Shown here: piece by piece, positions 5,268-6,304 of the stretch | Layout of the letters: each line of letters begins with the position of its first letter | Position numbering within the stretch: the stretch's first letter is position 1 | DNA from: Thermoplasmata archaeon | Lineage (GTDB): Archaea; Thermoplasmatota; Thermoplasmata; UBA184 | Direction: 5' to 3' | Assembly: GCA_021827545.1 (NCBI GenBank) | Contig: JAKAVH010000245.1 | Coordinates: forward strand, 1-6,304 | Length of the DNA: 6,304 nucleotides | Translations under genes and position numbers: made by a program | Notes under the pieces: model-generated | Seen by the model: only the letters and a program-made list of their open reading frames with translations | Told to the model about the DNA's origin: nothing | Database searches by the model: none

Positions 5268-5791
5268 GCGCGCGTCCCCCGACCATGACGAGATTCCGCG
5301 ACGTCCAGACCGAGCTCGAGAAGAGCGGCGCGGCGATCTTCCGCGACTCGGACGGCGTGGAGAGCCTGATCGTCCGGTACCCTTACGCCATCTCGTACAT
5401 CCACAGCTATGCCGAAGACACTCCGTTCTTCCTCGGCCTCGCCGAAGGCCGGCTGCGCGGCTCGAAGTGTCGCCGGCCGAAGTGCAAGTTCGTTTTCGCG
5501 ACCCCCCGAAGCCATTGCATGGTTTGCGGGGCGCCGACCGAATGGATCGACCTGCCGACCCACGGCCGGGTCCATTCCTGGACGACCTGCCACTTCGGCA
5601 GCGAGGCGTTCCTGAAGGAGACACCGTACAACCTCGCGCTCGTCGAGTTCGACGGGGCGGGGAGCCTCCTCCTGGTGCGCCTCAAGGACTGTGCGGAGTC
5701 CGATCTCTTCATCGGAATGCGGGTCGAAGCGCGGTTCGAGCCGAACCCGAAGTACTCGATCACCGACGTCTGGTTCGTGCCCTCGGGCTGA
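5264..5791 (+). CDS. DUF35 (zinc ribbon plus OB-fold) partner of the thiolase
   Basis: This 175-residue protein has the DUF35 layout. An N-terminal helical region leads to SYAEDTPFFLGLAEGRLRG (48-66), matching the family's helix before the zinc ribbon. Ribbon cysteines follow at C69, C74, C85 and C88, and then an OB-fold (about 96-172) begins with GRVHSWTTC. DUF35 proteins pair with thiolase-fold enzymes. In archaea they bridge acetoacetyl-CoA thiolase and HMG-CoA synthase; in actinobacteria they form the acyl-CoA-binding half of the Ltp2 steroid aldolase. No HMG-CoA synthase gene adjoins this pair. Two features are unusual: the first cysteine pair is spaced C-x4-C rather than the common C-x2-C, and about 45 residues precede the family core. 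The start overlaps the thiolase stop (ATGA), so this is a coupled operon. It most likely holds the CoA part of the substrate. Confidence 0.92.
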   Translation: MSARPPTMTRFRDVQTELEKSGAAIFRDSDGVESLIVRYPYAISYIHSYAEDTPFFLGLAEGRLRGSKCRRPKCKFVFATPRSHCMVCGAPTEWIDLPTHGRVHSWTTCHFGSEAFLKETPYNLALVEFDGAGSLLLVRLKDCAESDLFIGMRVEARFEPNPKYSITDVWFVPSG

Positions 5792-5851
5792 CCGTCCTAG
5801 GACCCGGGGCCGCCGCCCGCCGCCTTCCCGGGGGCCGGAGCGACCCGCCGC

Positions 5852-5866
5852 CGGGCCTCAGGCCCG
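5852..5866. repeat. Perfect 7-base-arm inverted repeat after the thiolase-DUF35 operon
   Basis: CGGGCCT and AGGCCCG flank a single C, giving a perfect 15-base inverted repeat 60 bases after the DUF35 stop. As RNA it could fold as a 5-base stem with a 5-base loop. No T-rich run follows, so an ordinary archaeal terminator is not supported. It could be a protein-binding site of the downstream cupredoxin promoter, or chance in GC-rich sequence. Confidence 0.35.
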
Positions 5867-5883
5867 ACCGGCGCCCCCGCGAT

Positions 5884-5901
5884 CGTAAAGCCGGGTTTAC
5901 G
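5884..5901. promoter_or_regulatory. Palindromic operator-like site before the cupredoxin gene
   Basis: CGTAAA and TTTACG are perfect inverted arms around GCCGGG; the inner CCGG also pairs, so only one base pair of the 18-base palindrome fails. The arms are AT-richer than their surroundings. The site ends 6 bases before the TATA-like box of the next gene, where a dimeric regulator could block or recruit the basal factors. No regulator gene is in view to match it. The right arm (GTTTAC) could alternatively be a TATA element itself. Confidence 0.45.
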
Positions 5902-5907
5902 GGACGC

Positions 5908-5914
5908 CTAAGTA
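5908..5914 (+). promoter_or_regulatory. TATA-like box of the cupredoxin gene
   Basis: CTAAGTA is centred about 27 bases before the ATG at 5938. No Shine-Dalgarno site precedes that ATG, so the transcript is probably leaderless. Confidence 0.5.
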
Positions 5915-5937
5915 CCCTCCCGGGCCGACCGACGACG

Positions 5938-6304
5938 ATGAAAGACTCGGACTGGTTCGGGGCGGTGGCCCTGATCACCGCGGTGCTCGTGGTCCTGGTC
6001 GGCGGCGCGGCGCTGTCGGCTCAGGGATCGGGGTCCGCGCCGACGACGAGCGCCGCGACGACGGCCGTGAGCTACCTCAACCTCACGATCGCGATCAACG
6101 CCACGACCGGGATGCCTCAGTACCAGCCCGCAAACTTCTCCGTCCCTCGCGGCGAAGTAAAGGTGACGCTCACTGACGAGGACCTCGTGGCGAACTGGTC
6201 GGCCTGCCCGTGCCAAGTGACGGGCACGGTGGGCAACACGGAATCGATCAATGGTTCCGCCCCCGTATCGACCGTGAGTCCGACGGATGTGGCCCACACG
6301 TTCT
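5938..6304 (+). CDS. Membrane-anchored cupredoxin-like surface protein, N-terminal part
   Basis: The 122 visible residues start MKDSDWFGAVALITAV. One hydrophobic segment (about 7-28) acts as a signal or membrane anchor. A Ser/Thr/Ala-rich spacer (about 29-45) follows, then a beta-rich domain. That domain reads YQPANFSVPRGEVKVTLTDED (62-82) and later VAHTF (118-122), the pattern of blue-copper folds: a Y-x-P..F.VP.G strand and a histidine, here His120, that often serves as the first copper ligand. The second cluster of ligands (Cys, His, Met) would lie past the right edge, so copper binding is not shown. Five N-glycosylation sequons (N48, N54, N66, N86, N105) and the CPC pair at 90-92 suit an extracellular archaeal glycoprotein. 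Such proteins often carry electrons at the cell surface, but a redox role here is an inference. The ATG fits a leaderless promoter. Confidence 0.8.
   Translation, partial: MKDSDWFGAVALITAVLVVLVGGAALSAQGSGSAPTTSAATTAVSYLNLTIAINATTGMPQYQPANFSVPRGEVKVTLTDEDLVANWSACPCQVTGTVGNTESINGSAPVSTVSPTDVAHTF

Noticed and set aside
3804..5624. Long minus-strand open frame of about 606 codons opposite the thiolase-DUF35 operon
   Set aside because: The translation is Arg/Pro/Gly-rich with no recognisable domain, typical of a GC-rich shadow frame over two clearly recognised genes.
3843..5791. Mevalonate-pathway acetoacetyl-CoA thiolase operon
   Set aside because: Not accepted as the default call because no HMG-CoA synthase gene adjoins the pair and the nucleophilic cysteine is absent; it remains possible if the alignment is wrong.
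1..6304. CRISPR array, insertion sequence, tRNA or rRNA
   Set aside because: No regularly spaced direct repeats, no transposase-like frame or terminal repeats, and no cloverleaf or rRNA-like segments were seen by eye.

Overview
This GC-rich window reads as chromosomal DNA of an archaeon. The evidence is the start of an archaeal-type elongation factor 1-alpha, an MBF1-type zinc-ribbon/HTH protein, a thiolase-DUF35 gene pair, TATA-like boxes about 27-30 bases upstream of several starts that lack a clear Shine-Dalgarno site, and a secreted cupredoxin-like protein rich in N-glycosylation sequons. A high-GC Thermoplasmatota-like lineage would fit, but that placement is an inference from gene content and style. 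No mobile element, CRISPR array, tRNA or rRNA was seen.

Layout, left to right. (1) Minus strand, 1-437: the first 145 residues of EF-1alpha, cut by the window edge at the NKxD motif, with a strong palindromic TATA box upstream. (2) Minus strand, 673-1074: a small VOC (glyoxalase/bleomycin-resistance fold) protein. (3) Plus strand, 1315-2267: a hotdog acyl-CoA thioesterase followed 8 bases later by MBF1, a likely two-gene operon, divergent from the VOC gene. (4) Minus strand, 3647-2264: ornithine carbamoyltransferase (argF) followed 31 bases later by a small two-helix membrane protein whose stop overlaps the convergent MBF1 stop. (5) Plus strand, 3843-5791: an SCP-x-type thiolase and a DUF35 protein joined by an ATGA overlap, divergent from argF. 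(6) Plus strand from 5938: a membrane-anchored cupredoxin-like protein, cut by the right edge, with two inverted repeats and a TATA-like box upstream.

Most of this is housekeeping or central metabolism: translation, arginine synthesis, acyl-CoA metabolism and transcription. The most interesting unit is the thiolase-DUF35 pair. The thiolase has the SCP-x signatures and the GHP histidine, but glycine stands where the nucleophilic cysteine is expected. That raises the possibility of a non-thiolase reaction, for example retro-aldol chemistry like the actinobacterial Ltp2-DUF35 steroid aldolases. A second oddity is the ornithine carbamoyltransferase, whose HCLP signature reads HDLP. The divergent intergenic regions carry the promoters. 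All gene-free stretches are shorter than about 240 bases.
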